From NCBI GenBank assembly GCA_016704445.1, contig JADJAE010000002.1, positions 186,001 to 250,000 on the forward strand: DNA of 64,000 nucleotides, written 5' to 3'. Positions 29,226 through 38,504 of the stretch are shown piece after piece. The notes beneath the pieces are model-generated. The model searched no databases. It was not told the origin of the DNA and worked only from the letters and a program-made list of their open reading frames with translations. The stretch is from Deltaproteobacteria bacterium. GTDB taxonomy: Bacteria > Myxococcota_A > Polyangia > Polyangiales > Ga0077539. Numbering within the stretch: the stretch's first letter is position 1; every line of letters begins with the position of its first letter. The position numbers and the translations under genes were made by a program.

Positions 29226-31223
29226 ATGAGCGCCACCACCGAGTCCGAGCCGAAGTCCGCCGCGTTTCCCATCGACCTGTCGCCGCTCACCGACCCGGAG
29301 GCCATCGCCGCCCGCGACCGCCTGTGGCTCGAGAAGGTCTACGCCCGCGGGGTGCCGCAGCTCACCGTGCGCGCCGCCCTCACCGGCATGCTCCTCGGAA
29401 GCGTCCTCGGCGCCTCCAACCTCTACATCGGCCTCAAGATCGGCTGGAACTTCGGGATGTCCATCACCGCGAGCGTGCTGGCCTTCGCGATCTTCTCCGC
29501 GGTGCGCAAGCTCTTCCCCTCGATGGACGAGTTCACCATGCTGGAGAACAACACGTCCCAGACCGCCGCCTCCGCCGCCGCGTACATGTCCTCCGCTGGG
29601 CTCGTGAGCTCCATCCCCGCGCTCACCATGCTGCGCCGCGAGCACGTCATCGACGTCCCCGAGCTCACCCACTGGCAGCTCACCGCGTGGCTCCTCGCCA
29701 TCTCCGTCCTCGGCGTCGTCGTCGCCATCCCCCTCAAGCGCAGCCTCATCAACGCCGAGCAGCTCCGCTTCCCGTCCGGCATCGTGTGCGCGGAGACCAT
29801 CCGCACCATGCACGCCGCGGGCAGGGAGTCGCTCTCCAAGGCCCGCTCGCTCCTCGTCGCAGGCCTCTTCGCCGCGGTCGTGAAGTTCATCTTCGAGTGC
29901 AAGCTCTGGATCTTCCGCCGACTCCCGGAGTCCGTCGGATTACCCTTCACGGTAAGGGGATACCCCGGCGAGGCGTGGTCCTTCGCGCTCAACACCTCGC
30001 TGCTGCTCTACGCCGCCGGGGCCATCATCGGGATGAAGGTCGCCCTGAGCCTCGCGATCGGAGGCGCCATCAACTACGGCTTCATCGGCCCGTGGCTCCT
30101 CGACCAGGGCGTGCTGCGCGTCGCCGGCGCGGCGGACACCGCCACCCCCGCGGCCTGGTCAGCCTTCGTGCACGCCGCCGAGCACGACCACTCGATCCCC
30201 GTGCGCTCCGCCGAGGTGCTCCACGCGGTGCTCCGCTCCAAGTGGAGCGTCTGGCCCGGCACCGCCCTCATGGTGAGCTCCAGCCTCGTGGCCTTCGCCT
30301 TCCGCTGGCGCACCATCGCTCGCGCGTTCTCGGGCCTCGGCGCGCTGCTCCCCTTCGGCCGCAAGGTGGCGCCCAGGGAAGACCCGCTCGCCGAGGTGGA
30401 GGTCCCCTCGCTCTGGTTCGGCGTCGGGCTCGCGGTCTGCTCCGTGGCCTCCATCGCCATGCTCCGCGCCTGGTTCGGCGTGCCGCTGCTCCAGGGCTGC
30501 GCGGCCGTCGCGCTGGCCTTCGTGCTGAGCGTGGTCGCCGCGCGCGCCACCGGCGAGACCGACGTCACCCCCATCGGCGCCATGGGCAAGATCGCGCAGC
30601 TCCTCTTCGGCGTGCTCGTCCCCGGCAACGCCGCGGCAAACCTGATGACCGCCACGGTCACCGCCGGCGCCGCCAGCCACTCCGCCGACCTGCTCACCGA
30701 GGTGAAGACCGGCTACCTCCTCGGCGGAGCGCCGCGCAAGCAGTTCTGGGCGCAGATCCTCGGGGTCATCGCGGGCGCCTTCGTGTGCGTCCCGGCGTAC
30801 TTCGTCATCGCGAAGCCCGAGCGCCTCGGCAACGAGCTCGCGGCCCCCGCGGCGGTGGCCTGGGCCTCCGTCGCCAAGCTCCTCAAGGACGGCCCGGGCA
30901 ACCTCCCCAGCCTGGCCGTGTACGCGATCGCCGCGGGCGCGATGTTCGGCGCCGTGCTCGCCATCGCCGAGGAGCTCGTCCCGAAGTCGTGGAAGCCCTA
31001 CCTGCCCAGCGCCACCGGCCTCGGCATCGCGCTGGTCATCGACTTCAACGACAGCTTCGCGATGCTGGTGGGCGCCACCGTCGCATGGCTGCTGCACCGC
31101 ACCCGCAAGGACTTCGCCGAGCGGTACATCGTGTCGGCCTCGTCGGGCGTCGTGGCGGGCGAGGGGCTCATGGGCATCGTCGTGATCGTGCTGCGCGACG
31201 TCGCGGGCGTGCTGCCGCGCTGA
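29226..31223 (+). CDS. OPT family oligopeptide/metal-chelate transporter
   Basis: The product is 665 residues with about 15 hydrophobic spans, the usual size of the bacterial OPT family. OPT proteins are proton-coupled importers of small peptides or metal-chelates in the inner membrane. Signature stretches include 'TGMLLGSVLGASNLYIGLKI' and 'NNTSQTAASAAAYMSSAGLV' near the N-terminus, and 'GNAAANLMTATVTAGAASHS' in the second half. The first roughly 45 residues are a charged cytoplasmic lead. The start ATG follows 36 bases after the previous gene. Substrate cannot be read from sequence. The downstream hypothetical begins 19 bases later, so cotranscription is likely. Confidence 0.92.
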   Translation: MSATTESEPKSAAFPIDLSPLTDPEAIAARDRLWLEKVYARGVPQLTVRAALTGMLLGSVLGASNLYIGLKIGWNFGMSITASVLAFAIFSAVRKLFPSMDEFTMLENNTSQTAASAAAYMSSAGLVSSIPALTMLRREHVIDVPELTHWQLTAWLLAISVLGVVVAIPLKRSLINAEQLRFPSGIVCAETIRTMHAAGRESLSKARSLLVAGLFAAVVKFIFECKLWIFRRLPESVGLPFTVRGYPGEAWSFALNTSLLLYAAGAIIGMKVALSLAIGGAINYGFIGPWLLDQGVLRVAGAADTATPAAWSAFVHAAEHDHSIPVRSAEVLHAVLRSKWSVWPGTALMVSSSLVAFAFRWRTIARAFSGLGALLPFGRKVAPREDPLAEVEVPSLWFGVGLAVCSVASIAMLRAWFGVPLLQGCAAVALAFVLSVVAARATGETDVTPIGAMGKIAQLLFGVLVPGNAAANLMTATVTAGAASHSADLLTEVKTGYLLGGAPRKQFWAQILGVIAGAFVCVPAYFVIAKPERLGNELAAPAAVAWASVAKLLKDGPGNLPSLAVYAIAAGAMFGAVLAIAEELVPKSWKPYLPSATGLGIALVIDFNDSFAMLVGATVAWLLHRTRKDFAERYIVSASSGVVAGEGLMGIVVIVLRDVAGVLPR

Positions 31224-31242
31224 GGGTGCTAACGTCGAGCCG

Positions 31243-31674
31243 ATGAGCAAGGACGAGAGGACACCCGCCGGGCCGCGGTCGGCGCTGGCGGAGAAGCACA
31301 ACATCGACGCCTTCACGCTCTTCTGCGCGTACCACCTCGGCATCACCGCCAACGACGGGTACGAGTTCCAGAACGTGCACCAGGTGGCGAAGCGCTTCGG
31401 GGTCTCCAGCGGGATCATCAAGCAGGTCTTGCAAGACCTGGCGATGGACCCCGACCGGCTGGTCAACAGCGACTTCGACCTCTCCAGCGCGCAGATCGAC
31501 GTGCTGGAGGTGCCCGAGGGGGTGTCCCGCACGGAGGTCGCGCGCCCGCACTGGGAGGCCTTCCGCAACGCGAAGCTGAAGACCCGCGACTGGCAGCGCG
31601 AGCTCGCCACGGACGCCCGAGAGAACGAGAAGACCTACGGCCCGCGGCCTGCGCCGCGCGACCGGCGGAGGTAG
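31243..31674 (+). CDS. Conserved hypothetical protein with helix-turn-helix-like region
   Basis: The product is 143 residues, soluble. The central segment 'NVHQVAKRFGVSSGIIKQVL' looks like a helix-turn-helix recognition unit. It is followed by 'DLSSAQIDVLEVPEGVSRTE' and a strongly basic, disordered tail ending in RDRRR. Proteins of this type are recurrent in Myxococcota, but I know of no assigned function. It sits between the OPT transporter and a membrane protein on the same strand with short spacers (19 and 11 bases), suggesting an operon. Confidence 0.65.
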   Translation: MSKDERTPAGPRSALAEKHNIDAFTLFCAYHLGITANDGYEFQNVHQVAKRFGVSSGIIKQVLQDLAMDPDRLVNSDFDLSSAQIDVLEVPEGVSRTEVARPHWEAFRNAKLKTRDWQRELATDARENEKTYGPRPAPRDRRR

Positions 31675-31685
31675 ATACGAAGACC

Positions 31686-32543
31686 ATGGACCCTGCGGCG
31701 ACGTTACGTGTTCCTGTATGCAGCGACCCGAAGTGGCTGCGCTCCGCGGTGCTCGGCCTGACCGCGGGCGTCTCCGGGCTGTTCATCGCCCTCTTCGCGA
31801 GCACCAACGTGTCCGCGGCGCTCGGCCTCGTGCCGGGCATGACCGTCGGCGTCTTCGGCGGCAGCGCGCTCGCCGCGTGGGCCCGGCGCCGCGGCGGCAC
31901 CATCTCCCTCGTCGCCACCCCCGGCCGCCTCGACGTGAGCGACGAGGAGCGCCGCGTGGAGGTCGTCGACCTTACCAGCCCCTACGGCGCGCTGCTGCTG
32001 ACCGGCAATGGGCGGCGCGTGCTGATCCTCTCGCAGCGCAACGACCCGGTGGTGCTCATCGAGTCCCTCGCCCCGCCGTCGACCCCGTCGGCCGCGTGGA
32101 GCGCTCGCGTCGCCAAGGTCGACCTCGACGCCGTCGCCCTGTCCGCGGCGACCTCCCACGCCTTCGCGCTGCTCCCCGGGCAGTCGCTCGACCCCTTGCT
32201 CGCGTACCTCGAGGCCACCCTCGAACCTGACGCACCGTGGATGCTCCAGCCCACCGGGACGGGCACCCTCACGCTCGCTCGCGACACCCTCGCGCTCTCC
32301 GACCGGACGCCGCTCCGCGACCCCATCCATCCGCTCAACTACGCCGTGAAGGTGCAGGGCGGCCAGATCGCCGGGCTCGGGCTCGCGTCCACCGCGGATG
32401 AGGGCTCGATGCTCCTGCTCGCGTGCGACGAGGCCACCGTGGAGAAGCGCGCGGTGGTGACCGACAACCCCATCGACGCGTTCATCCCGATGTCGACCTA
32501 CGAGGTGCTGCGCAGCCTCTATCGCGAGCCCGTCAAGGCGTAG
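31686..32543 (+). CDS. Hypothetical membrane protein
   Basis: The product is 285 residues. Two adjacent hydrophobic segments lie at about 18-36 and 40-59 ('VLGLTAGVSGLFIALFASTN', 'GLVPGMTVGVFGGSALAAWA'), followed by a cytoplasmic or periplasmic beta-rich domain from about residue 70 that resembles a PH-like or bPH fold (short strands 'GRLDVSDEERRVEVVDLTSP', 'GALLLTGNGRRVLILSQRND'). The fold suggestion is only by eye. It ends 12 bases from the convergent kinase gene. Function unknown. Confidence 0.65.
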   Translation: MDPAATLRVPVCSDPKWLRSAVLGLTAGVSGLFIALFASTNVSAALGLVPGMTVGVFGGSALAAWARRRGGTISLVATPGRLDVSDEERRVEVVDLTSPYGALLLTGNGRRVLILSQRNDPVVLIESLAPPSTPSAAWSARVAKVDLDAVALSAATSHAFALLPGQSLDPLLAYLEATLEPDAPWMLQPTGTGTLTLARDTLALSDRTPLRDPIHPLNYAVKVQGGQIAGLGLASTADEGSMLLLACDEATVEKRAVVTDNPIDAFIPMSTYEVLRSLYREPVKA

Positions 32544-32555
32544 CGACCTGTCCGG

Positions 32556-34160
32556 TCAGTACACGTTGTCGCGGTAGCCGGTCGGGGTGTTGGCGCGAGG
32601 CGTCGTCCGCGGCGTACGTCGCGCCGGGCGGGGTCCTACCCTCGCGGGCTCGGGCGCGGGCTCGACGACGGGCGCAGGCTCGACGGGCGCGGGCATCGGA
32701 GGAACGTCCGTCACCCTCGGGCGCATGTGCGCCACGTGCGAGAGCTGAGCGCCCGACAGGGTCACCTGCTGGTCTTCGTAGCCCGCCTGACGGAACACCA
32801 GCGTGTGGGCGGTGTCGGGGTTGCCTCGCGCGCCCGTCCAGGTGCTGCGCAGGGGCGTGCGCCCGAGGGAGACGCCGCCCTCCAGCACCTCGACCCCGGC
32901 GGGATCGCTGTCGAGGGAGACCTGCACCGAAGGCGCCGCGGCCGCGGGCGTCGGGGACGTCGGCGCGGCGACGAGGCGGATGGCCACGCCCAGGCCGACC
33001 GCGAGCACGAAGAGGCCGACGCCCATGAACAGCGGGCTGCGCCGAGGCTCGCTCGACGGGGCCGTCACCGTGACGCTCATCGGGACGGCCGCGGGGCGCT
33101 GGGCGGCGGGCGAGTCGGCAGGCGTGGGGGCGCGGGGCAGCGGCGGAGGGAGCGACGAGATGACGGGCGCCACGGGGCCCTCGCCCGAGGTGGGCGCCCT
33201 CGCCGAGAGGCTGTGCATGAACTCCCCGGACATCGATCCGAGGGGGCGACCGAGCGACGCGCTGGCCAGCTTGATGGCGGCGATGAGCTCGTCCATCGAG
33301 GCGTAGCGGTCTTCGGGGCGCTTCGCGAGGCAGCGGTAGACGATCTCCTCCACCGCCGCGGGAACCTGCACCAGGGGGTTCACCTCGACGATCGTGGGCA
33401 CCGGGTCGCTCACGTGGGCCATGAGCAGGTTGACCGAGCTCGACCGCTCGAAGGGCACCTTGCCGGTGAGCATCTCGAAGAGGATCACCCCGAGCGAGTA
33501 CACGTCCGTCGCGGCGCACACGCGCTCGCCGCGAATCTGCTCGGGGGCCATGTACTTTGGCGACCCCATGAAGAGGCCGGTCTGCGTGAGGGCCTCCTCG
33601 GCGGTCTCGTCGGTGCGCTTGAGCAGCCCGAAATCGAGCACCTTCACGAAGTCCGGGTCGTCGTCGTGGCGCACCAGGAAGAGGTTGGCCGGCTTCAGGT
33701 CGCGGTGGATCACCCCGTGCCGGTGGGCCTCCCGCAGCGCCCGGCAGGCCTGCACGAGGATGTGCAGCGCGCGCCCCGCGTCGAGCGGAGCGTCTTCGCG
33801 GAGCAGCCGGTGGAGGGTGCGGCCCTCCAGGTACTCCATCGCCATGAAGTACACGTTGTCGCTCGACTGCCCGTAGTCGTAGAGCGTGACCGTGTTGGGG
33901 TGCGTGAGCTTCGAGACGAGGGAGGCCTCGAGGAAGAAGCGCTTGTGAAACTCCGGGTCGCTGTCGCCGTTGTAGTTCGGCTGCAGCACCTTGAGCGCGA
34001 CGATGCGCCCGAGCGGCGCCTGCTCGGCCTTGTAGACCTTGCCCATGCCGCCGCGGGCGATGATCGAGAGCACCTTGAATCGGTCATTGATCACGCGCCC
34101 GACGAGCGGATCTCCAGGCGCGGTCGATGTCCCTGTGGTGGTGCTGACGGGCTCAGCCAT
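32556..34160 (-). CDS. Ser/Thr protein kinase with PEGA domain
   Basis: The product is 534 residues. The kinase domain (about 25-285) has a Gly loop IIARGGMGKVYKAE, the ATP-binding Lys in VALKVL, HRDLKPANLF, DFG in KVLDFGLLK, and SPKYMAPEQ, so all catalytic parts are present. A Pro/Ala linker, a membrane span near 385-408 (LFMGVGLFVLAVGLGVAIRL) and a PEGA-type domain (VQVSLDSDPAGVEVLEGGVS, GRTPLRSTW) follow, with a basic Pro-rich tail. Topology would put the kinase inside and the PEGA domain outside. The start at 34160 is chosen over a longer one because upstream codons are not kinase-like. It is divergent from the subtilase at 34340; 180 bases separate the starts. Confidence 0.93.
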   Translation of the reverse strand: MAEPVSTTTGTSTAPGDPLVGRVINDRFKVLSIIARGGMGKVYKAEQAPLGRIVALKVLQPNYNGDSDPEFHKRFFLEASLVSKLTHPNTVTLYDYGQSSDNVYFMAMEYLEGRTLHRLLREDAPLDAGRALHILVQACRALREAHRHGVIHRDLKPANLFLVRHDDDPDFVKVLDFGLLKRTDETAEEALTQTGLFMGSPKYMAPEQIRGERVCAATDVYSLGVILFEMLTGKVPFERSSSVNLLMAHVSDPVPTIVEVNPLVQVPAAVEEIVYRCLAKRPEDRYASMDELIAAIKLASASLGRPLGSMSGEFMHSLSARAPTSGEGPVAPVISSLPPPLPRAPTPADSPAAQRPAAVPMSVTVTAPSSEPRRSPLFMGVGLFVLAVGLGVAIRLVAAPTSPTPAAAAPSVQVSLDSDPAGVEVLEGGVSLGRTPLRSTWTGARGNPDTAHTLVFRQAGYEDQQVTLSGAQLSHVAHMRPRVTDVPPMPAPVEPAPVVEPAPEPARVGPRPARRTPRTTPRANTPTGYRDNVY

Positions 34161-34339
34161 GCGCTCCGGTGATCGGTCGGGCGACGTCCTGCATTGAAGA
34201 TCCCCGTCGAACCGATCGAAGCGGGATTGTTCCACCCGCCCTCGGGGCCGTCAACGATGGCGCTCCGCGAGGCTATGGAGCCGGAGGCCTCCCGCCCCAC
34301 GCGCTTGCAGGGGCGCCCTCCGCGTGCTGCCCTTCGCGC

Positions 34340-36022
34340 ATGAGTGCACGCAAGCGACGATGGGGAGCGGGGCTTCTGGGCATGGCGCTGTGGGCGGTAC
34401 CCGCGATGGCCCTGGCCGTTGACGAGACCGTGCTCGCGGTCGACCTCGACGATGATGTGTCGGAGAGCGAAGTGCGCGCCATCGCCGAGCGGCACCACGT
34501 CACGCTGACCCCCAACAGCCCGATGGTGGGCGTCGACCGGGTGTACCTGGCGACGGTTCCGACGAGCGAGGCGGCGAGGGTGCTGCGCGGGCTCTCGGCG
34601 GAGTCGGACGTCGACGCGGCCGAGGAGAACCGCGAGATGCGCGCGCTCTTCGTGCCCAACGACCCGATGTACGACCAGCAGTGGGGGATGCAGCGCGTCG
34701 GGCTCCCGCGCTCGTCGGAGGTCACCTGCGGGCGCGGCGCGACCGTCGCGGTCATCGACACGGGCGTGGCCTGCGAGAACCACGGCGAATTCACCCGCAT
34801 CCCCGACCTCGCCGGCACCCGCTGCCTCCCCGGCTGGAACTTCGTCAACGACACCGCCCACGCCAACGACGACCAGGGCCACGGCACGCACGTCGCGGGC
34901 ACCATCGCGCAGACCACCAACAACCAGCTCGGCACCGCGGGCGTGGCCTTCTGCGCCACCATCCTGCCGGTGAAGGTGCTCGACGCGCGCGGCAGCGGCT
35001 CGCTCGCCGACGTGGCCGAGGGCATCCGCTGGGCGGCCGACCACGGCGCCGACGTCATCAACCTCTCCCTCGGCGGCGACGGCCACTCCAAGATCATGGA
35101 CCAGGCGGTCGAGTACGCCCACCGCCGCGGCGTCACCGTGGTGTGCGCCGCGGGCAACAGCGGCCGCTCCGTGGGCTCCCCCGCCAACGCCCCGCTCTCC
35201 ATCGCCGTGAGCGCCATCGACTCCGGCGACCAGATCGCGTTCTTCAGCTCGCGCGGCCCGGAGATCGCCATCGCGGCCCCAGGCGTGGCGATCCTCCAGC
35301 AGACCATCTGCGAGCGCGGACGCAACCGCTGCGAGCAGTTCGCGTCGTGGTCGGGCACCTCCATGGCCGCGCCCCACGTCGCGGGCGTCGCCGCGCTCTT
35401 GTACTCGCAGGGCGTCACCGACCCCGACCGGGTGCGCTCGCTGCTCCTCGCGCACAGCACCCCGACGGCCCACGGAGGCAGCGAGCGCGAGCTCTACGGC
35501 GCCGGCGTCGTGAGCGCCTCGGCCGCGAGCGACGGGGTGCTGTGGTCCGCCGGCGTGACCCGCGCTGTGATGCTGCTCGGCCTCGCCCTGGTCCTCGCCC
35601 TCTGGATCCGCAGCAAGAAGGGCGAGCTCACCTTCGGCTGGATCGTGCCCGCGGTGGTGACCGGCGTCGGGCTCTTCTTCCTGCCGCAGTTCGTCGGCCA
35701 CTACGTGCCGGGCGTCGAGTTCGCGATGCGCCCGGCGGCCACCTGGGACGTGCCGCTCCTCGGCGCGCACCTGCACCGCTGGCTGCCCTTCGCCAACCTC
35801 GGCATCGTGCTGGCGCTGGTGGGCCTCGGCTTCTCCCGCCCGTCGCTCCGCTCCCCCATCGGCGGCGTCGCGCTCGGCACCGCGTCGTTCATGCTGGCCG
35901 AGCTCGTCATGCGAACGGGCTTCGCTCCGCTGGGCTCGCTGCTCTACCTCGGCTGGATCGCGCTCAACGTGACCGTCTGCCTCTGGGTCGCGCGCATCGG
36001 CATCGACCGCAAGACCCGCTGA
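34340..36022 (+). CDS. Subtilisin-like (S8) protease with C-terminal membrane domain
   Basis: The product is 560 residues. A signal peptide (GLLGMALWAVPAMALA) is followed by an inhibitor-like prodomain (about 30-95) and a complete S8 catalytic domain: Asp near 140 (VAVIDTG), His near 181 (GHGTHVAG) and Ser near 341 (SGTSMAAPHVAG), plus the oxyanion Asn in AAGNSG. After about residue 390 come four to five hydrophobic helices (VMLLGLALVLALWI, 'WIVPAVVTGVGLFFLPQFVG', 'NLGIVLALVGLGF', 'LGWIALNVTVCLWVARIGI'). The protease would thus be anchored with its catalytic domain outside the inner membrane, unlike typical secreted subtilases. It is divergent from the PEGA kinase gene. Confidence 0.9.
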   Translation: MSARKRRWGAGLLGMALWAVPAMALAVDETVLAVDLDDDVSESEVRAIAERHHVTLTPNSPMVGVDRVYLATVPTSEAARVLRGLSAESDVDAAEENREMRALFVPNDPMYDQQWGMQRVGLPRSSEVTCGRGATVAVIDTGVACENHGEFTRIPDLAGTRCLPGWNFVNDTAHANDDQGHGTHVAGTIAQTTNNQLGTAGVAFCATILPVKVLDARGSGSLADVAEGIRWAADHGADVINLSLGGDGHSKIMDQAVEYAHRRGVTVVCAAGNSGRSVGSPANAPLSIAVSAIDSGDQIAFFSSRGPEIAIAAPGVAILQQTICERGRNRCEQFASWSGTSMAAPHVAGVAALLYSQGVTDPDRVRSLLLAHSTPTAHGGSERELYGAGVVSASAASDGVLWSAGVTRAVMLLGLALVLALWIRSKKGELTFGWIVPAVVTGVGLFFLPQFVGHYVPGVEFAMRPAATWDVPLLGAHLHRWLPFANLGIVLALVGLGFSRPSLRSPIGGVALGTASFMLAELVMRTGFAPLGSLLYLGWIALNVTVCLWVARIGIDRKTR

Positions 36023-36083
36023 TCGCTCCCTCTGCCTTCTTCTTCCTCCTCGTCCCTCCTTAACCTCCGACAACCACATCCCA

Positions 36084-36104
36084 AGCCCCTCCGAGAAAGG
36101 GGCT
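36084..36104 (+). terminator. Hairpin after the subtilase gene
   Basis: A 7-bp perfect stem (AGCCCCT with AGGGGCT) and a 7-base loop lie 60 bases after the protease stop. No T run follows, so termination by this hairpin alone is uncertain. Confidence 0.35.
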
Positions 36105-36161
36105 GGTGACCGCACGGGCTGTTGGACGACACTCCCGGCGGTGGGAAGGCGGACGAGAGCG

Positions 36162-37589
36162 ATGACAGCAAGAGCGTCTGGCGCGTGGGTGGGGCTCTGC
36201 TCCCTGGCGATGTTCGCGGCGTCGGCGGAGGCCGACCCGATCCCGGTGCTGACCGTGTCGGTGCGCGACCGAGGTCCCACCGCGGCGCAGGTCGCGTCGG
36301 TGGCGGGGGCGCTCGGCCCCGAGGCGCAGTCGGGCGAGGCCCTGAGCCGGGAGCTGCTCGCCCGCTTCGGCCGCTACGCCCCGCAGGAGGACGTGCTGCG
36401 GCCGCAGCGCGAGGCCATCGCCGCGGGAGAGACCGCCCTCTTCGCGCAGGGCCGACCCGCGGGGCGACGGCGGCTGCAGCCCGCGCTCACGGCGATGGAG
36501 GCCGCCCCCGACGCGCTCGAACTCCAGGAGAACAACCGCGCGGCGTACCTGAAGGGCCTCTTCCTGATGGCGCGCATCGCCCACGAGGATCGCCGCCCCG
36601 AGGAGGCCGAGACGTGGCTGCGCCGGGCCTTCGCCTTCGACCCGTGGTGGATGCCCTCGGACTACGACTGCCCGCTGCGCTTCCGTCCCATCGTCGCTCG
36701 GCTGCGCCCCCCATCGGTGGCCAGCGCCCCCGACGCCAGCGGAACCCTCTCGGTGCGCGCCCCCCGCGAAGGCTGCACCGTCTCCGTGGACGACGCGCGC
36801 TCGCCCTCCACCGCGCAGACCGTCGAGCAGTCGCTGCCCGCGCGCACCCACCGCGTGTCGCTCCGCTGCGGCGAGGCCTCGCGGGTTCGCACGGTCACCG
36901 TCGCCGCGGGCCGCTCCACCTCGCTGTCGCTCGACCCGAGGCTCGACGCCCTGCTGCGGGTCGCCGGGCTGCCGGGGCTCAACTACCCCACCGCCCCGGA
37001 GTCTCCCGCGGTGGTCATCAGCGACGCCGCCGCGGTGGGATCGGCCCTCGGCGCCACCCGCGTCGTGCTGCTCTCCGGCGACCGGCCGATGGTGGTCGAC
37101 GTGCGCCGCGGCGAGCTGGTCCACGATGAGATGTCCGCGCAGGTCGAGAGGGCGCTCGGCGTCGGCCATGGATTACCTGCCACGGTAAACCAGCCCCCGG
37201 CTGTGGACCCTCGCGTGGACGTCCGCCCCGCTCCCCCCTCGCGCGGCCCCGGCGTCGGCCCATGGATCCTCATGGGCGCGGGCGTCGCGTCCCTCGCCGC
37301 GGGGGGTGTGCTCTTCTACCTCCGAGGCGCGCCGCTCGACACCTTCGAGCGCCTCTGCCCCGACGGCGACTGCGGCGACAGCGTCTCGTCCGAGGAGCAG
37401 ACCGCTCACGACGACGCGTCGCTCTACACCACGCTCTCCTTCGTGGCGGGCGGCGTGGGCGTCGCCGCCATCGCGGGCGGCGCACTCTGGTACGCGCTCG
37501 CCCCTCGCCGCGCCGAGGGCACCGCCCTGCGCGTCACCCCGTGGACCACCGTCACCTCGGGTGGCGTCAGCCTCCACGCGCAATTCTGA
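36162..37589 (+). CDS. Exported protein with TPR-like and two membrane segments
   Basis: The product is 475 residues. The ATG at 36162 gives a signal peptide (GAWVGLCSLAMFAASAEA). A region about 70-165 has TPR-like helices ('AAYLKGLFLMARIAHEDRRP', 'EEAETWLRRAFAFDPWWMPS'). A PEGA-like beta stretch follows (GTLSVRAPREGCTVSVDDAR), then a linker and two hydrophobic spans near the end ('GPWILMGAGVASLAAGGVLF', 'VAGGVGVAAIAGGALWYAL'). This order (signal, helical repeat, PEGA-like, two spans) recurs in myxobacterial proteins whose function is not known. It is on the same strand as the subtilase, 139 bases downstream. Confidence 0.75.
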   Translation: MTARASGAWVGLCSLAMFAASAEADPIPVLTVSVRDRGPTAAQVASVAGALGPEAQSGEALSRELLARFGRYAPQEDVLRPQREAIAAGETALFAQGRPAGRRRLQPALTAMEAAPDALELQENNRAAYLKGLFLMARIAHEDRRPEEAETWLRRAFAFDPWWMPSDYDCPLRFRPIVARLRPPSVASAPDASGTLSVRAPREGCTVSVDDARSPSTAQTVEQSLPARTHRVSLRCGEASRVRTVTVAAGRSTSLSLDPRLDALLRVAGLPGLNYPTAPESPAVVISDAAAVGSALGATRVVLLSGDRPMVVDVRRGELVHDEMSAQVERALGVGHGLPATVNQPPAVDPRVDVRPAPPSRGPGVGPWILMGAGVASLAAGGVLFYLRGAPLDTFERLCPDGDCGDSVSSEEQTAHDDASLYTTLSFVAGGVGVAAIAGGALWYALAPRRAEGTALRVTPWTTVTSGGVSLHAQF

Positions 37590-37714
37590 GCAGGGTCTCC
37601 GCGCGGCTCAGGGCTCCCTTGATGCTGCGCGCGGCCCGATGATAGCTTGGCGAACGTTTCCTGCGACCGGGGCAACCACCTCGCATACCGGGAAGTTCTT
37701 CGTACGGAGGTCTC

Positions 37715-38431
37715 ATGCGCACGGCCGTGGTTCTCGTCTCGCTCGCAGGTGTGTTCGGTGCGGTTTCCCTGGGCTCTCCCCGGGAGGCGCAGGCGCAGAC
37801 GGTCAACGCCGTGACTCCCACGGGCAAGGGCATCGCGGGCTGCGCGCTCCTGGGCGGTGAGGCCGTGATGCTGATCGAAGCCGCCGCGGGCGCTCGGCCG
37901 ACCTGGGCCTACCTCGTGGGCGGCGGCCTCGGCGCCATCGCGGGCGGCGTCGGCGGCTACTTCCTCGAGCAGGCCGCCGAGGGCGACACCACCCTCACAG
38001 GCATCACCGTCGGCACGCTGGTGGTGGGCCTCGGGCTCATCATCCCGACCACCATCGCGACCATCGGCGCCACGGCGTACAGCCCCGAGCGCGACCAGCC
38101 CGCGGAAGACAACGCGCCCTCGACCGGTCCGCTCGACGAGAGCACGACCGCCCCCACTCCGGCAGGCGCTGCTCCGGCCGCAGCCCCCGCGCCCGGCGCC
38201 ACCTCCGGGACGACCTCCGACATCCTGCCCACGGCGCGCCGCTCCCCCCGCCAGCTCGCCGCGCGCCCCGCGTTTCGCCCGACGGGCCTGCTCGACATGG
38301 GTCCCGGCGGCCTCTCGCTCGCGGTCCCTGCCATCCACGTCGGGGCCAACCTCACCGTCCAGGAAGTGCGTCAGTACGGCCTGACGGCGGTGTCCGAGCT
38401 GCGCATCCCGCTGCTCTCCGGCACCTTCTGA
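37715..38431 (+). CDS. Exported hypothetical protein
   Basis: The product is 238 residues with a GGAGG ribosome site just before the ATG at 37715. A signal peptide ends after AQA near residue 28. Two or three glycine-rich hydrophobic segments ('LVGGGLGAIAGGVGGYFLEQ', 'GTLVVGLGLIIPTTIATIGA') are followed by a Pro/Ala linker and a C-terminal region (from about 185) with beta-like character ('GGLSLAVPAIHVGANLTVQE'). It may be an envelope protein. I recognise no named family. It ends convergent with the kinase at 38505. Confidence 0.7.
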   Translation: MRTAVVLVSLAGVFGAVSLGSPREAQAQTVNAVTPTGKGIAGCALLGGEAVMLIEAAAGARPTWAYLVGGGLGAIAGGVGGYFLEQAAEGDTTLTGITVGTLVVGLGLIIPTTIATIGATAYSPERDQPAEDNAPSTGPLDESTTAPTPAGAAPAAAPAPGATSGTTSDILPTARRSPRQLAARPAFRPTGLLDMGPGGLSLAVPAIHVGANLTVQEVRQYGLTAVSELRIPLLSGTF

Positions 38432-38504
38432 TCAGCGCTCACCGCTGAGCCTGACACCCCCCCCAGGGCGCGCGGAAGACCCCGCGACGCCCCATCCCGA
38501 TCTC

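Noticed and set aside
34161..34339. Possible sigma-54 promoter between the kinase and subtilase genes (TGGAACAATCCCGC)
   Set aside because: GG to GC spacing is 9, not the required 10, and no enhancer-binding site or known regulator is near.
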